A DNA stretch of 64,000 bases from Mycobacterium colombiense (GTDB lineage Bacteria > Actinomycetota > Actinomycetes > Mycobacteriales > Mycobacteriaceae): contig NZ_QMEU01000013.1 in NCBI RefSeq assembly GCF_003284975.1, positions 1 through 64,000 on the forward strand, written 5' to 3'. The position numbers and the translations under genes are program-made. Shown here one piece after another: positions 35,260 to 45,449 of the stretch. Each line of letters opens with the position of its first letter. The first letter of the stretch is position 1. The notes under the pieces are model-generated. The model was not told the DNA's origin, did not search any database, and saw only the letters and a list, made by a program, of their open reading frames with translations.

Positions 35260-37548
35260 TCAGCGCGACGCGGGACTGGCGGTCTTGACGCTCTCGCGCC
35301 CACCGAGATTGGTGGCCGCGGTGATGATGGCGCGCTCGATCTGACGCAGGGCGTGCACGGCGGTGAGGAACCGCCGGGTGTCGGGGCTCATGGCATCCCG
35401 GCCGTCGCCGTCCTGTTGCCGGGCCACCGTCTCGGCGGCGTCGAGCTCGTCGGCCGCCGAGACCAGCGTCGGTGCGTGGCCCCCTTCGATGGCTTCCTGC
35501 AACGCTTCGATGTTGCGCCGCGTTTGGTCCGCGGCGGCCGAAAACGCTTGCGCCAGTTCCGAAGCGAGCAAGGGTGACCCGACCGGATCCCGATACTGCT
35601 CGGCGCTGCGCGCCAGGCTTCGGCCGTACCGGTCGCAGGCCGTGAAGATGCGCAGCGCGCGGCGGATGCTGCGCCGGCCGGCCAGCCCGGCGACCCCGGC
35701 CAGCAACGGCTTGGCGGTGACCCGGAACTGCTGTAAGTCCCGACCGACCGCACGCGCCTGCTCCGAAGGGCCGGCGCTTCCCGCCTCGCCGAACATCGTC
35801 GCGGCCGACACCTCGATCAGGGCGGACAGGCTCGTCAAGAAGGCCCGGGTGTCGATGCGGATCGCGGTTCTGGTGTTGGTCGGCAGCACCACGACCGCCA
35901 CGGTCGCCCCGATGACGGCACCGATCGCCGTCTCTTCGATGCGCAGCATCAGCACGCCGAACGAGAACTGGCCGAGCAGGCCGTACAGCAGCGCCAGCAT
36001 CGTGGTGATCCAGAACGTCATCAAGCTGTAGGTGACCGTCATGAAGTAGAAGGCGCAGAACAGGCACACAAAGATGCCGGCCAGCGCGGCGGTCTTGTGG
36101 CCGGTCAGCAACGTGGCCACCAGCACGCCGCAGGGCACGCCGAGCAGCGTGCCGAGCAGCCGTTGCCAGCCCTTGGTCAAGGTTTCACCCCAGGAATTGG
36201 TGCCGGCGAAGATGACGAACGCGGCGATCACCGCCCAATACCAGCGCGCGGGCGACACCAGCTCGCCGACGACGATGGCCAGCGATGCGGCGACGGACAC
36301 CTGGATGGCCTGCCGGGTGGTCGGCGGCAGCCCGGTGGACGGTTCTTCCTCGGTGGCCTCGTCAGGTTCGTCACCCCCGGGCGCCGCGGGGGAGGTGGCG
36401 GCGTCGTCGAGGGGGTGGCCGGTGGTGGCCCGGTCGACGATCGCCCGCACGTCGGAAGTCGCTGTGGCGGCGTTGATTATCGCCAGGGCCAGGCGCCGCA
36501 CGGCGGTGGCACCCGAGTCATCGCCGGCCGGGTCCGAAGCGGGGCCGCGCTGCTCGTCGAGCAGTCGCTGCGCGCGGTCGGCGGCCCGGTGCAGCCCGTC
36601 GGGTTCGGGGAGCCGGATCGCTCGGGCCAGTTCGGTCAGCGCGTCGACGAGCGCGGTCCGGGTGGGTGCGGGGATGGCGTCCGGGGCCTCACAGGCAAGG
36701 ACGGCGGCCCGTCGACCGGCGTTGGCCACCCATTCGATGGCCAGCTCGGCATCCAGCAGCCAGGGGGCCAGTTGCTCGGCGGTGACGCCGGGCCACAGGG
36801 TGGCGGGGTCGGCCTCGTCTTCGATCTGGCTCTGCACCAACAGGGCGGTCTCGTTGAGCCGGATGGTGCGGGCCCGCATGCGGCGCCGCCGCCGTTCATC
36901 GAGGCGGCCGGTCCGCACCGCTTCGGCGGTGGTGTCGATGACGATCGCCATCCGGGCGCGCAGGGCCCGAACGGTGGCGCGCAGCACCCGCTCGGGTCGA
37001 TCGGGCATCACATAGGTGCTCATCACGAACGTGCACACGGTGCCGACCGCGACCGCCCCGATCATCCAGGGCAGTTCGGCGAGGCGGGCCCGCAGGTAGA
37101 GCGTGAAGAAGTAGGACATGAACGCGACCATGCCCAGCGCCCTGCCCCGCGCCCCGAAGCGCCGGATGTATGCCGCGGTGAAGACCACGGCCACGAACAC
37201 GACGTCACTGGCCACCAAATGGGGCGCCAGCACCGCGGCGAAGGTGATGGACACCGCGGCCGATAACGGCAACAGCGCCATGGTGATTCGCTGCTGGCGC
37301 GGGTCGGGTTCGTTGACGGAGCGTGACGCGACCATCGTGATGACGACGCCCAGCAGGGCGACGGTCAGGGGTTGTCCCGTCGCCCTGGTCAGGATGAAGA
37401 GCGCCAGCAGTGAGAGGCCGAGCGCGGCCGTCGTCCGAGTCGCCATGCGCAACCGAAGCAAGCCAGGATCGGAGCCGATCACCCAAATGCGGGCGCGTTC
37501 GTAAAGAACAGTTATTCCGATGACCCCTCTCGTGCGCTTACCCCCCAT
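35260..37548 (-). CDS. FUSC-family membrane protein (aromatic acid efflux-like)
   Basis: This 762-residue protein has two membrane blocks of about five or six helices each (roughly 35-195 and 430-590), each followed by a long helical cytoplasmic region. This is the layout of FUSC (fusaric acid resistance) and AaeB-like proteins, which export aromatic acids. The second block carries R-W-Y-W-A-V-I-A-A-F-V, the usual FUSC signature, and L-L-G-V-P-C-G-V. The ATG at 37548 is used; the open frame continues 383 codons upstream, but only as the shadow of galT. The first ten residues are uncertain. It is divergent from galT, 45 bases apart. Confidence 0.8.
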   Translation of the reverse strand: MGGKRTRGVIGITVLYERARIWVIGSDPGLLRLRMATRTTAALGLSLLALFILTRATGQPLTVALLGVVITMVASRSVNEPDPRQQRITMALLPLSAAVSITFAAVLAPHLVASDVVFVAVVFTAAYIRRFGARGRALGMVAFMSYFFTLYLRARLAELPWMIGAVAVGTVCTFVMSTYVMPDRPERVLRATVRALRARMAIVIDTTAEAVRTGRLDERRRRRMRARTIRLNETALLVQSQIEDEADPATLWPGVTAEQLAPWLLDAELAIEWVANAGRRAAVLACEAPDAIPAPTRTALVDALTELARAIRLPEPDGLHRAADRAQRLLDEQRGPASDPAGDDSGATAVRRLALAIINAATATSDVRAIVDRATTGHPLDDAATSPAAPGGDEPDEATEEEPSTGLPPTTRQAIQVSVAASLAIVVGELVSPARWYWAVIAAFVIFAGTNSWGETLTKGWQRLLGTLLGVPCGVLVATLLTGHKTAALAGIFVCLFCAFYFMTVTYSLMTFWITTMLALLYGLLGQFSFGVLMLRIEETAIGAVIGATVAVVVLPTNTRTAIRIDTRAFLTSLSALIEVSAATMFGEAGSAGPSEQARAVGRDLQQFRVTAKPLLAGVAGLAGRRSIRRALRIFTACDRYGRSLARSAEQYRDPVGSPLLASELAQAFSAAADQTRRNIEALQEAIEGGHAPTLVSAADELDAAETVARQQDGDGRDAMSPDTRRFLTAVHALRQIERAIITAATNLGGRESVKTASPASR

Positions 37549-37579
37549 GGTTACCCGAACCGCGCCGCGGCGACCAAAG

Positions 37580-37585
37580 TAATCT
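37580..37585 (+). promoter_or_regulatory. -10 element of galT
   Basis: TAATCT is a near-ideal -10 hexamer eight bases before the GTG of galT. It is probably the promoter of a galT-galK-Mut7-C operon with little or no leader. Confidence 0.5.
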
Positions 37586-37593
37586 TCGACATC

Positions 37594-38700
37594 GTGACCG
37601 AGCCGACCCGCGCGCAGCTGGCTGACGGTCGTGAGCTGCTGTTCTTCGCACTGCCGGGGCATCACCCGGCGCCGGTCGAAGATCGCCGGCCGCTGCCGGC
37701 GCGTGCCACTGAGCCGTCCGAGCAGTCTCAGCTGCGGTTCGACCGGTCCACCGGGCAGTGGGTGATCATCGCGGCGCTGCGCCAGGACCGCACCTACAAG
37801 CCGCCACCCGAGGCGTGCCCGCTGTGCCCGGGTCCGACCGGGCTGACCAGTGAGGTGCCCGCGCCCGACTACGACGTCGTCGTCTTCGAGAACCGATTCC
37901 CCAGCCTGTCCGGCGCGCTGCCGTCGTCGCCGGTTTCGCCGCCCGTGCCCGCCGACGACGGCTTTGCGGCCGCGCCCGGGCACGGCCGCTGCGAAGTGAT
38001 CTGCTTTTCGGCCGACCACACCGGATCCGTCGCCGCGCTCGAGCCGGCGCACGCACGGCTGGTCGTCGAGGCGTGGCGGCACCGCACCGCCGACCTGATG
38101 GCCAGGCCCGGCATCGAGCAGGTGTTCTGTTTCGAGAACCGCGGCGAGGAGATCGGGGTGACGTTGACCCACCCGCACGGTCAGATCTACGGCTACCCGT
38201 ATCTGACACCGCGCACCGCCGCCATGCTGGAGCAGGCCCGTCTGCATCGAGAACGGTACGGCGGCAACCTGTTCGCCGACCTGCTGGCCCGCGAGGTCGA
38301 CGACGGCAGCCGCGTCATCGCGCGCAACGAGCTGTTCACCGCGTTCGTCCCGTTCGCGGCGCGCTGGCCGGTGGAGGTGCACATCTACCCGAACCGGTTC
38401 GTGCGCAACCTGACCGAACTCGGCGAGGACGAATCCTGCGCATTCGTCGACGTGTACCTCGACGTGCTCAGGCGCTTCGACCGGCTTTATTCCGCGCCGC
38501 TGCCCTACATTTCGGCGCTGCACCAGTACGCCGACAGCGCCGACCAGGCCGAGGGTTACTTCCACGTCGAATTGATGTCGATCCGTCGCAGCGCCACCAA
38601 GCTCAAGTACCTGGCGGCCTCCGAATCGGCGATGGATGCCTTCATCGGTGACGTCACGCCGGAAAGCGTGGCCCAGCGGTTGCGGGACGTCGCGCAATGA
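37594..38700 (+). CDS. galT: Galactose-1-phosphate uridylyltransferase
   Basis: This 368-residue enzyme of the Leloir pathway exchanges UDP between UDP-glucose and galactose-1-phosphate. The zinc ligands begin with C-P-L-C near residue 72. The active-site motif H-P-H-G-Q is at 193-197, with His195 the nucleophile that carries UMP. The C-terminal E-x-Y-F-H-V-E region is complete. The gene is intact here; in M. tuberculosis H37Rv the counterpart is split (galTa/galTb), as I recall. The stop overlaps the start of galK (ATGA), so the two are coupled. Confidence 0.94.
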   Translation: MTEPTRAQLADGRELLFFALPGHHPAPVEDRRPLPARATEPSEQSQLRFDRSTGQWVIIAALRQDRTYKPPPEACPLCPGPTGLTSEVPAPDYDVVVFENRFPSLSGALPSSPVSPPVPADDGFAAAPGHGRCEVICFSADHTGSVAALEPAHARLVVEAWRHRTADLMARPGIEQVFCFENRGEEIGVTLTHPHGQIYGYPYLTPRTAAMLEQARLHRERYGGNLFADLLAREVDDGSRVIARNELFTAFVPFAARWPVEVHIYPNRFVRNLTELGEDESCAFVDVYLDVLRRFDRLYSAPLPYISALHQYADSADQAEGYFHVELMSIRRSATKLKYLAASESAMDAFIGDVTPESVAQRLRDVAQ

Positions 38701-39772
38701 CCACGCCCATCCGCTACGCCGCCCCGGGGCGGATCAACCTGATCGGCGAACACACCGACTACAACCTGGGTTTCGCGCTGCCCATCGCGCTACCGCAGCG
38801 CACCGTGGCGACGTTCAGGCCCACCGACGACGACGCGATCACCGTCGTCAGTGACCGCGCCGATGCCCCGGTGCGCGTTCGGATCGGCACCGTGCCCGGT
38901 GAGGTGGCCGGCTGGGCCGCCTACGTGGCCGGGGTGATCTGGGCGCTGCGCCAGGGCCGCCACCCGGTGCCGGGCGGCGCCATGTCGATCACCAGCGACG
39001 TGCACATGGGCTCGGGTCTGTCGTCGTCGGCGGCGCTGGAATGCGCGGCGCTGGGCGCGATCACCACGGCCGCGGGTGTCCGCATCGACGCCAAGGAACA
39101 GGCCCGGCTGGCCCAGCGCGCCGAAAACGAATATGTCAGGGCGCCAACGGGTTTGCTCGATCAGCTGGCCGCACTCTTCGGCCGCGAGGCGACGGCGGTG
39201 CTGATCGACTTCGCCGACCTCACCGTCACGCCGGTGATTTTCGACCCGGCCGCCGCGGGTGTCGCGCTGTTGCTGATCGACTCCCGGCAGCGCCACAGCC
39301 ACGCCGAGCCGCGTAGTGCGAGCGGGCGGCGGCCGACCTGTCGGCGTCGTCGCTGCGTGAGGTCGCCGATCGTGGGCCCGTCGACCTGACGGCCGTGCGC
39401 GATCCCGTCGACGCCCGGCGCGCCCGCCACGTGCTGACCGAAAACCAAAGGGTCATCGATTGCGTTGCGGCGCTGCGTAATTCGGACTATCCCGAAGCCG
39501 GGCGGATCTTCACCGCCTCGCACGCCTCCATGCGTGACGACTTCGGTATCACCACCGAACGCATCGACCTGATCGCCGACACCGCGGTGCGCGCGGGCGC
39601 GCTGGGGGCGCGGATGACCGGCGGTGGCTTCGGCGGCTGTGTGATCGCCCTGGTGCCGCACGAGCGCGCGGACGCGGTCGGCGAGGCGGTGCAACGGGCC
39701 GTGGTCGACGCCGGGTTCGAGCAGCCCGTCGTCACCCGAACCCGCGCGGCCGCGGGCGCGGGACCTGCGTGA
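38697..39772 (+). pseudogene. galK: Galactokinase, frame disrupted
   Basis: The first 205 or so codons encode an intact N-terminal half, with the galactokinase signature [13 protein letters not shown] and the GHMP ATP motif G-S-G-L-S-S-S-A-A. After H-S-H-A-E the frame fails: 8 bases (39309-39316) stand where 27 are expected from the M. tuberculosis protein (the region of G-E-Y-A-x-R-R before C-E-R-A-A-A-D-L). This is a net loss of about 19 bases. The C-terminal half, including [10 protein letters not shown], continues in another frame to 39772. The first frame ends at 39389. A full galactokinase cannot be made unless the sequence is wrong here. The stop overlaps the Mut7-C gene. Confidence 0.85.
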
Positions 39773-40524
39773 GCGAGCTGACCGGCTACGTCGAAGTTCG
39801 GGCATACGCCGAACTCAATGACTTCGTCGCGGCGCCGTTGCGGGGGCACACCGTGCGCCGGCCCTTCAAACCCCACCAGAGCGTCAAAGATGTGTTGGAG
39901 GCGATGGGAATTCCGCACACCGAGGTCGACCTCATCCTGGTGAACGATGCCGCCCGGGGGTTCGATTACCGCCCGGTCTGCGGGGACCGCATCGCCGCCT
40001 ATCCGGTGTTCGAGGCGCTCGACATCGGTCCGACCGGCAGGCTTCGGCCCGTGCCGTTGCGCGACCCGCGTTTCGTCGTCGACGTCAACCTCGGCCGGCT
40101 CGCGTGGTTGCTGCGGCTGTTCGGGTTCGACGTGTGGTGGTCGAACGATGCCGATGACCGGACCCTGGCCGAGATCAGCGGCGCGCAGCGGCGCATCCTG
40201 CTGACCCGCGACCGCGGCCTGTTGAAGCGCCGCGCCGTCAGCCATGGACTGTTTATTCGCCCCGCCGATCCGGAGGAGCAGGCGGTCGCCGTGATCCGCC
40301 GGCTCGAATTGGAGCGACGGCTGGCGCCGCTGAGCCGGTGTGTGCGCTGCAACGGCATGTTGGCTCCGGTCGTCAAGGAGGATGTGATCGATGAGCTGGA
40401 GCCGCTGACCCGCGAGCACTACGACGACTTCAGCCGGTGCACGCAATGCGGCCGCATCTACTGGCCCGGGTCGCACCACGCCAGGCTGGTCGCCCTCGTC
40501 GAACGCCTGCGGCGGCGGATCTGA
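39769..40524 (+). CDS. Mut7-C RNase-domain protein with ubiquitin-like N-terminus
   Basis: This 251-residue protein has a ubiquitin/ThiS-like N-terminal domain (about 5-85). It then has a Mut7-C domain (about 95-245), a PIN-like fold with [13 protein letters not shown] and L-L-T-R-D-R-G-L-L near its catalytic side. A zinc ribbon ends it: C-V-R-C near residue 187 and C-T-Q-C near residue 224. Mut7-C proteins are predicted RNases. The GTG start overlaps the galK stop (GTGA), so it is probably translated from the galTK message, although a role in galactose metabolism is not evident. Confidence 0.83.
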   Translation: MSELTGYVEVRAYAELNDFVAAPLRGHTVRRPFKPHQSVKDVLEAMGIPHTEVDLILVNDAARGFDYRPVCGDRIAAYPVFEALDIGPTGRLRPVPLRDPRFVVDVNLGRLAWLLRLFGFDVWWSNDADDRTLAEISGAQRRILLTRDRGLLKRRAVSHGLFIRPADPEEQAVAVIRRLELERRLAPLSRCVRCNGMLAPVVKEDVIDELEPLTREHYDDFSRCTQCGRIYWPGSHHARLVALVERLRRRI

Positions 40525-40592
40525 AGGCCAAACTTACCCGCCCGGCAATTTTTAGATTCCGGGCATGACCACTGGTCAGAAAATGTAACCTA

Positions 40593-40606
40593 ACCCCCAT
40601 GGGGGT
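40593..40606. promoter_or_regulatory. Perfect GC palindrome, CsoR-like operator
   Basis: ACCCCCATGGGGGT is a perfect 14-base palindrome within TA-A-CCCCC-AT-GGGGG-TAT. This form (TACCCCC/GGGGGTA around a short centre) resembles operators of CsoR-family copper sensors. It lies 16-29 bases upstream of the GTG of the PAS-ANTAR gene, so it could overlap its promoter. No CsoR gene is in the window. The assignment is inference from pattern. Confidence 0.4.
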
Positions 40607-40621
40607 ATCCAACTCCTGCAC

Positions 40622-41395
40622 GTGCAGTACCGGGTTTCCCGCCCGGGCGGTAGCGATCCACCTGCGATCGCTACCGATTTCTGCCGCTTACAACGCGAAA
40701 CGTCAGCCGTGGCTTGGAATCTAGACAGCCAAGCCGCAGCGATCGAGCGGGGCCTGGCCGGCGCGACCCCGCTAAGCGCGGGCTGGTTCCGCTTCTACTT
40801 CGAAGGCCACCGCTGGGTGTGGTCCGACCAGGTCCAGCGCATGCATGGGTACCAACCCGGCACCGTGACACCCACCACGGAACTGGTGCTGTCGCACAAG
40901 CATCCGGCCGATCGTCCTCAGGTGACCGACGGCATCAACGACATGATCAGACGTCGTCAGGCATTCAGCACACGGCATCGCATCGTTGACACCGGCGGCA
41001 TGATCCACCACGTCTTGGTGGTGGGCGACCAATTCTGCGATGACGACGGCAACGTCATCGGGACGCACGGCTTCTACATCGAAGTCACGCCGACGGCCGC
41101 GCGCAGCCGCGAGGAATCCATCAGCGCGAAGGTCGCCGAAATCGCCGGGCGCCGCGGCGTGATCGAGCGGACCAAAGGCATGCTGATGCTGATCTACGGC
41201 ATCGACGAAGACGCCGCGTTCAACATGCTCAAAACGCTGTCCCAGTCGGGAAACACCAAACTCGGACTGCTCGCCCAACGGATCGCCGAAGACTTCTCGG
41301 CGCTGGGCAAAGAGGTCATCACCGCGCGCTCGCGATTCGACCAGCGCCTGCGGGGCGCCCACCTGCGTGCGCCCGACAGCGGCGACACCACCTGA
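40622..41395 (+). CDS. PAS-ANTAR signalling protein
   Basis: This 257-residue protein has a PAS_3-type sensor domain at about 55-160 (W-F-R-F-Y-F and W-S-D-Q-V-Q-R-M-H-G-Y) and a C-terminal ANTAR RNA-binding domain at about 175-235 (R-G-V-I-E-R-T-K-G-M-L-M and L-L-A-Q-R-I-A). ANTAR proteins bind paired hairpins in mRNA leaders and prevent termination. The PAS domain may sense a small molecule or redox state. A GTG at 40709 is an alternative start that would remove 29 poorly conserved residues. A CsoR-like palindrome lies just upstream. The RNA target is not visible here. Confidence 0.83.
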   Translation: MQYRVSRPGGSDPPAIATDFCRLQRETSAVAWNLDSQAAAIERGLAGATPLSAGWFRFYFEGHRWVWSDQVQRMHGYQPGTVTPTTELVLSHKHPADRPQVTDGINDMIRRRQAFSTRHRIVDTGGMIHHVLVVGDQFCDDDGNVIGTHGFYIEVTPTAARSREESISAKVAEIAGRRGVIERTKGMLMLIYGIDEDAAFNMLKTLSQSGNTKLGLLAQRIAEDFSALGKEVITARSRFDQRLRGAHLRAPDSGDTT

Positions 41396-41407
41396 GCGGA
41401 TGCGGTG

Positions 41408-41893
41408 CTATGGCGCCGGACTCAGCCGCACCGCACCCAGATGCAGCCGGTCGACCGCCTCGGCGAACTCTTCGCGGCTCGGGATGCGCTGGTCGCGAAA
41501 CTTCAACCCGATCATGCGCTGCGCGCGCTGGACCCCGTAGGACTCGGCGCAGCGCACCAACAGGTCGGAGACGACGGCCCGATCGCGGATGAGCTCGCCG
41601 CGCATCGCCGTCGACTTGCCGTCGTAAACGACCTGGACCGGTCCGCCATCGCGGAAGTTCTGCTTCCACGGATTTCCGGTCAGCGCGTACAGCTCGCCGT
41701 CAATCACGTGGGCGCTCAACGGAATTGAATAAGCGCGTCCCGTTTTGCGCCCGGTGAAACTCAGGACCATGAACTGGTTGCGGGCCAGCCCGGCCAGCGG
41801 GCTGCGCAGCAGGACCCCCATCACCGGATTGACCAGACGCATCAGCGCCGACGGCGGGTGCCCGGCGTCCACCGCATACGACTGCTCTGTCAT
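41408..41893 (-). CDS. Ddn-like F420-binding nitroreductase family protein
   Basis: This 161-residue split beta-barrel protein belongs to the family that contains the deazaflavin-dependent nitroreductase Ddn. The family core is shown by T-G-R-K-T-G-R-x-Y-S-I-P-L and G-N-P-W-K-Q-N-F-R-D-G, the latter forming part of the F420 site. Ddn in M. tuberculosis activates pretomanid, but most members act on unknown substrates. No signal peptide. The next gene on the same strand is lpqN, about 40 bases upstream, so they could be one unit. Confidence 0.85.
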   Translation of the reverse strand: MTEQSYAVDAGHPPSALMRLVNPVMGVLLRSPLAGLARNQFMVLSFTGRKTGRAYSIPLSAHVIDGELYALTGNPWKQNFRDGGPVQVVYDGKSTAMRGELIRDRAVVSDLLVRCAESYGVQRAQRMIGLKFRDQRIPSREEFAEAVDRLHLGAVRLSPAP

Positions 41894-41933
41894 GCGTTCA
41901 CCGTAGAGGCAACCGGGCGCCGCTGCCCGCCTT

Positions 41934-42611
41934 TCAGCCGGTGATGGTGGTCTGGTCGTCGATGATGTTGGTGGCGTCCATCAGCGGGCCCTGGTCGCTT
42001 TCCAGCCCGTCAGCGTTGAGCTGCAACACGTAGACCGCGCCCTGACTGGGGATCACCACCGTTTTCTGCGCGATGACCCGGGTCTGGCCGCCCCGCAGGT
42101 AAGTGCCGCCCACCTGCCAGGCCTGGAAGCCGCCGAGCGTGGACGCCGAGCCGTTGCCGCCGCCCTGGTATCCGGGCAGATTCTGCACCTCGCCCGGAGC
42201 GAATTGGATGAGCTTCGCGGGATCGACATTGCCGCTCAGCTTGGAGAACAGCGCCGAAACCGTCGGCGGATCGGCGGGATTGGCGGGCTGGCTCTGCACT
42301 ATGCCGCCATAGGAGGTGCCGGAGTTCTGGTTGAGCTGCCAGCCCGCGGGCACCGGCAGGTCGACGTTCGGGCCGGGGTCGCCGTGGTGCACGGGTGTCT
42401 CGGCGATGTTGTTGTCCTTGACGTAGTCGGCGATGGTGTATTTGGCCTTCGCCGCGGGTGCCGCGCCGGTCTGCGACGACGTCGACGTGGCAGACGATGT
42501 CGTCGCCGAAGTGGACGTCGACGTTTTATCGCCGGATTTGTGGTCGTGGCCGCAACCGACGAGCGCCACACTGAGCGCCACGGAAATGGTTGCTAGCGTC
42601 AAATGTTTCAT
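41934..42611 (-). CDS. lpqN: Lipoprotein LpqN
   Basis: This 225-residue lipoprotein has the lipobox L-V-G-C with Cys20 as the lipidated residue. A Ser/Thr-rich linker follows (about 28-50), and then the LpqN domain, with P-V-P-A-G-W near residue 88 and T-V-V-I-P near the end. It corresponds to Rv0583c. In M. tuberculosis LpqN has been linked to cell-envelope lipid transport and to the host ubiquitin ligase CBL. It is divergent from the GH92 mannosidase gene, 200 bases apart. Confidence 0.9.
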   Translation of the reverse strand: MKHLTLATISVALSVALVGCGHDHKSGDKTSTSTSATTSSATSTSSQTGAAPAAKAKYTIADYVKDNNIAETPVHHGDPGPNVDLPVPAGWQLNQNSGTSYGGIVQSQPANPADPPTVSALFSKLSGNVDPAKLIQFAPGEVQNLPGYQGGGNGSASTLGGFQAWQVGGTYLRGGQTRVIAQKTVVIPSQGAVYVLQLNADGLESDQGPLMDATNIIDDQTTITG

Positions 42612-42811
42612 CGATCCAATCTCCCGAAATTGGGCCGGTACCAGCGCCAGCCGTGCTGGGCATGACAGTTACCGAAAAACCTCGCCGGTTTGCCGGTATC
42701 TTTTAGAGTTTTTGCCGGCGACCCGGCGCGGCGCCAATAGTTGTCCAATTTGCCGGCCGAAACGCCCCACGAATACGGCATTTTCCGTTCGTTATCGGAG
42801 TATTAGACAGT

Positions 42812-45445
42812 ATGCGGTCGCGGCGGGCCCTCATTGCGGTCATCGCGGCGTCGGCTGTCTTCATGGTCTTCATCGCGGCGGCCCCACCCCGGGGATACGA
42901 CGGTCCGCCGGTGTTCGTGGCGAATCCGGTCGACCACGTCGCCACGCTCATCGGCACCGGGACGGGCGGCGAGACGGTCGGGGAGATCAACAATTTCCCC
43001 GGCGCCACGGTGCCCTTCGGGATGGTGCAGTACTCGCCGGACACCGTCGGCAACTACGCCGGCTACAACTACGACAACCCGCGCGCCACCGGCTTCAGCA
43101 TGACCCACGCGTCGGTGGGATGCGCTGCGTTCGGCGACATCTCGATGCTGCCGGTCACCGGCGGGGTCAGCCCGCAACCCTGGAACGCCACCGAAGGTAT
43201 CGCTCACGACGACAGCGAGCAGGGCGTGCCCGGCTATTACACGGTGCGGTTCCCCGGCACCGGGGTGAAGGCCGAACTCACCGCCACCGCGCATACGGGC
43301 GTCGGCCGTTTCAGCTATCCGCGCAACGGCCGGCCCGCGCTGCTGCAGGTGCGCTCGGGCTCGTCGCTGGCGGGCAACTCGCGCGCGACCATCCAGATCG
43401 GGGAGGACAACACCACGATCACCGGGTGGGCCACCAGCGGCGGGTTCTGCGATAAGCCAAACGCCTACACGGTGTACTTCGCGATGAAGTTCAGCCAGCC
43501 CTTCACCTCGTACGGATCTTGGGATGGCAGTGCCGTTTACACCGGCGCCCGCAGTGCGAACGCGCCGTATGCCGGCGGCTATGTCGAATTCCCGGCCGGC
43601 TCGACGCTCGAGGTGCGCACCGCGATCTCCTACGTCGGGATCGAAGGAGCGCGGGCGAACCTGGCGGCCGAGGGCGCGGCGGGCTTCGACGACGTTCGCA
43701 ACGCCGCGTCCCGCGACTGGAACGCCGCGCTGTCTCGCGTCTCGGTGGCCGGCCGCAACGTCGACGACCTGACCACCTTCTACACCTCCCTGTATCGATC
43801 CCTGTTGCACCCCAACATGTTCAATGACGCCGACGGTCGCTACGTCGGGTTCGACGGTTCCATCCACACCGTCGCCGCCGGCCACACGCAGTACGCCAAC
43901 TTCTCCGACTGGGACACCTACCGCTGTCTGGCGGCGCTGCAGGCGTTGCTGTTTCCGGAGCGGGCCAGTGACATGGCCCAGTCGTTGGTGAACGATGCCG
44001 AGCAGAGCGGGGCCCTGCCGCGCTGGGCGTTCGCCAACGCCGCGACCGGAGAGATGAGCGGCGACAGCGTGACCCCGCTGATCGTGAATTGGAATGTGTT
44101 CGGCGCCAAGGACTTCGACACCGAAAAGGCGTTGCGCTACATGGTGGACGGGGCGACCAAAGGCGGTGTAGGCCTGGCCGGTTACGTCGAGCGTCGCGGC
44201 GTTGGCACCTACCTGCGGTTCGGCTATGCGCCGTTCACGTTGGAGTTCGGCCGCAACGGCTGGATCGCCGACGCGTCGATCACCCTCGAGTGGTCGATCG
44301 ACGACTTCGCGATCTCCCGATTCGCCGACTCGCTGGGTGACGCCGCGACCGCCGCCGAATTCGCCAACCGGGCGCAGTATTGGCAGAACCTGTTCAACCC
44401 CACCACGCGATACGTCTTGCCGCGCAGCTGGACCGGCTTGTTCCGCCCCGGTCCCGGGTTCGTGGTGGCCCCGGAGAACTTCGGCCAGGTCGGCTACGAC
44501 GAGGGCAATGCTGAACAGTACGTCTGGTCGGTTCCCCACAACGTGGCGGGACTGGTGACCGCGCTCGGCGGCCGCGCCGCCGTGGCCGACCGGCTCGACC
44601 GCTTCACCGACAAGCTCAATGTCGGTCCCAACCAGCCCTACCTGTGGGCCGGCAACGAACCGAGTTTCGGTGTGCCGTGGCTGTACAACTACATCGGTCA
44701 ACCATGGAAGACCCAGCACACCGTAGACCGGGTGCGCGGGCTGTTCGCCCCGACCGCCGACGGTGAGCCGGGCAACGACGACCTGGGCGCGTTGGCCAGT
44801 TGGTACGTGTGGGCGGCGCTGGGACTGTACCCGGCTACCCCGGGAACGCCGATCCTCACCGTCGGCGCGCCGCTGTTCGACCGTGTCGAAATCGCGCTGC
44901 CGGAAAACAAATCCATCCGGATCTTCGCGCCGGGCGCCTCCGGACCGCACCACCTCAAATACATCAGCGGCCTGAAGGTAGACGGGCAGTCCACCGACCA
45001 CACGTCGCTGCCCGAGTCGATCATCCGCACCGGCGGCACGCTGGCGTACTCGCTGGCCGCCTATCCCGACAAGCATTGGGGCACAGCGCAACCCGATGCG
45101 CCCCCGTCGTTCGCAGCGGGTAGCTCCGCGGTGGCCGTCAACGTTGCTCAACCCGTCGTCACGATCGCGCCCGGGCGCGCGGGCACCGTCACCCTTGATG
45201 CGCAACGCATGACCGACGCTGCCGACGGTTACGCCGTCGCGGGCACCTCCTCCGATGTCGGGATCGGCGTGCGGCCGGCATCGGGTCAATTCCGCGCCGA
45301 CGGGTCGGCCAGCGTCACCGTTTCCATCACGGTCGCGCCGTCGGTGCCCGAGGACTTCTACCTGGCGTACTTGACCACCACCGTCGGCCGAAGCGTGCGC
45401 ACCTCAACGATTTTGGTGGTCGCACAGGCCGAATCCGAGAATTAG
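42812..45445 (+). CDS. Secreted GH92 alpha-mannosidase (Rv0584-like)
   Basis: This 877-residue protein of glycoside hydrolase family 92 comprises calcium-dependent exo-alpha-mannosidases, mostly alpha-1,2. A signal segment of about 22 residues precedes P-P-R-G-Y-D. The N-terminal beta-sandwich contains [12 protein letters not shown], and the catalytic (alpha/alpha)6 part has [16 protein letters not shown] and G-N-D-D-L-G-A, where acidic active-site residues lie. It probably trims mannan of lipoarabinomannan or mannosylated proteins outside the cell. A long Ig-like C-terminal domain follows (about 770-877). GGAG lies eleven bases before the ATG. It converges with the Rv0585c-type gene, 4 bases apart. 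Confidence 0.92.
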   Translation: MRSRRALIAVIAASAVFMVFIAAAPPRGYDGPPVFVANPVDHVATLIGTGTGGETVGEINNFPGATVPFGMVQYSPDTVGNYAGYNYDNPRATGFSMTHASVGCAAFGDISMLPVTGGVSPQPWNATEGIAHDDSEQGVPGYYTVRFPGTGVKAELTATAHTGVGRFSYPRNGRPALLQVRSGSSLAGNSRATIQIGEDNTTITGWATSGGFCDKPNAYTVYFAMKFSQPFTSYGSWDGSAVYTGARSANAPYAGGYVEFPAGSTLEVRTAISYVGIEGARANLAAEGAAGFDDVRNAASRDWNAALSRVSVAGRNVDDLTTFYTSLYRSLLHPNMFNDADGRYVGFDGSIHTVAAGHTQYANFSDWDTYRCLAALQALLFPERASDMAQSLVNDAEQSGALPRWAFANAATGEMSGDSVTPLIVNWNVFGAKDFDTEKALRYMVDGATKGGVGLAGYVERRGVGTYLRFGYAPFTLEFGRNGWIADASITLEWSIDDFAISRFADSLGDAATAAEFANRAQYWQNLFNPTTRYVLPRSWTGLFRPGPGFVVAPENFGQVGYDEGNAEQYVWSVPHNVAGLVTALGGRAAVADRLDRFTDKLNVGPNQPYLWAGNEPSFGVPWLYNYIGQPWKTQHTVDRVRGLFAPTADGEPGNDDLGALASWYVWAALGLYPATPGTPILTVGAPLFDRVEIALPENKSIRIFAPGASGPHHLKYISGLKVDGQSTDHTSLPESIIRTGGTLAYSLAAYPDKHWGTAQPDAPPSFAAGSSAVAVNVAQPVVTIAPGRAGTVTLDAQRMTDAADGYAVAGTSSDVGIGVRPASGQFRADGSASVTVSITVAPSVPEDFYLAYLTTTVGRSVRTSTILVVAQAESEN

Positions 45446-45449
45446 GTCC

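Noticed and set aside
37549..38697. 383-codon upstream extension of the FUSC frame
   Set aside because: It lies entirely opposite galT, which is a certain gene, and shows no FUSC similarity.
42803..45289. 828-codon minus-strand frame over the GH92 gene
   Set aside because: Antisense of a clear GH92 enzyme with low-complexity Gly/Arg/Val translation.
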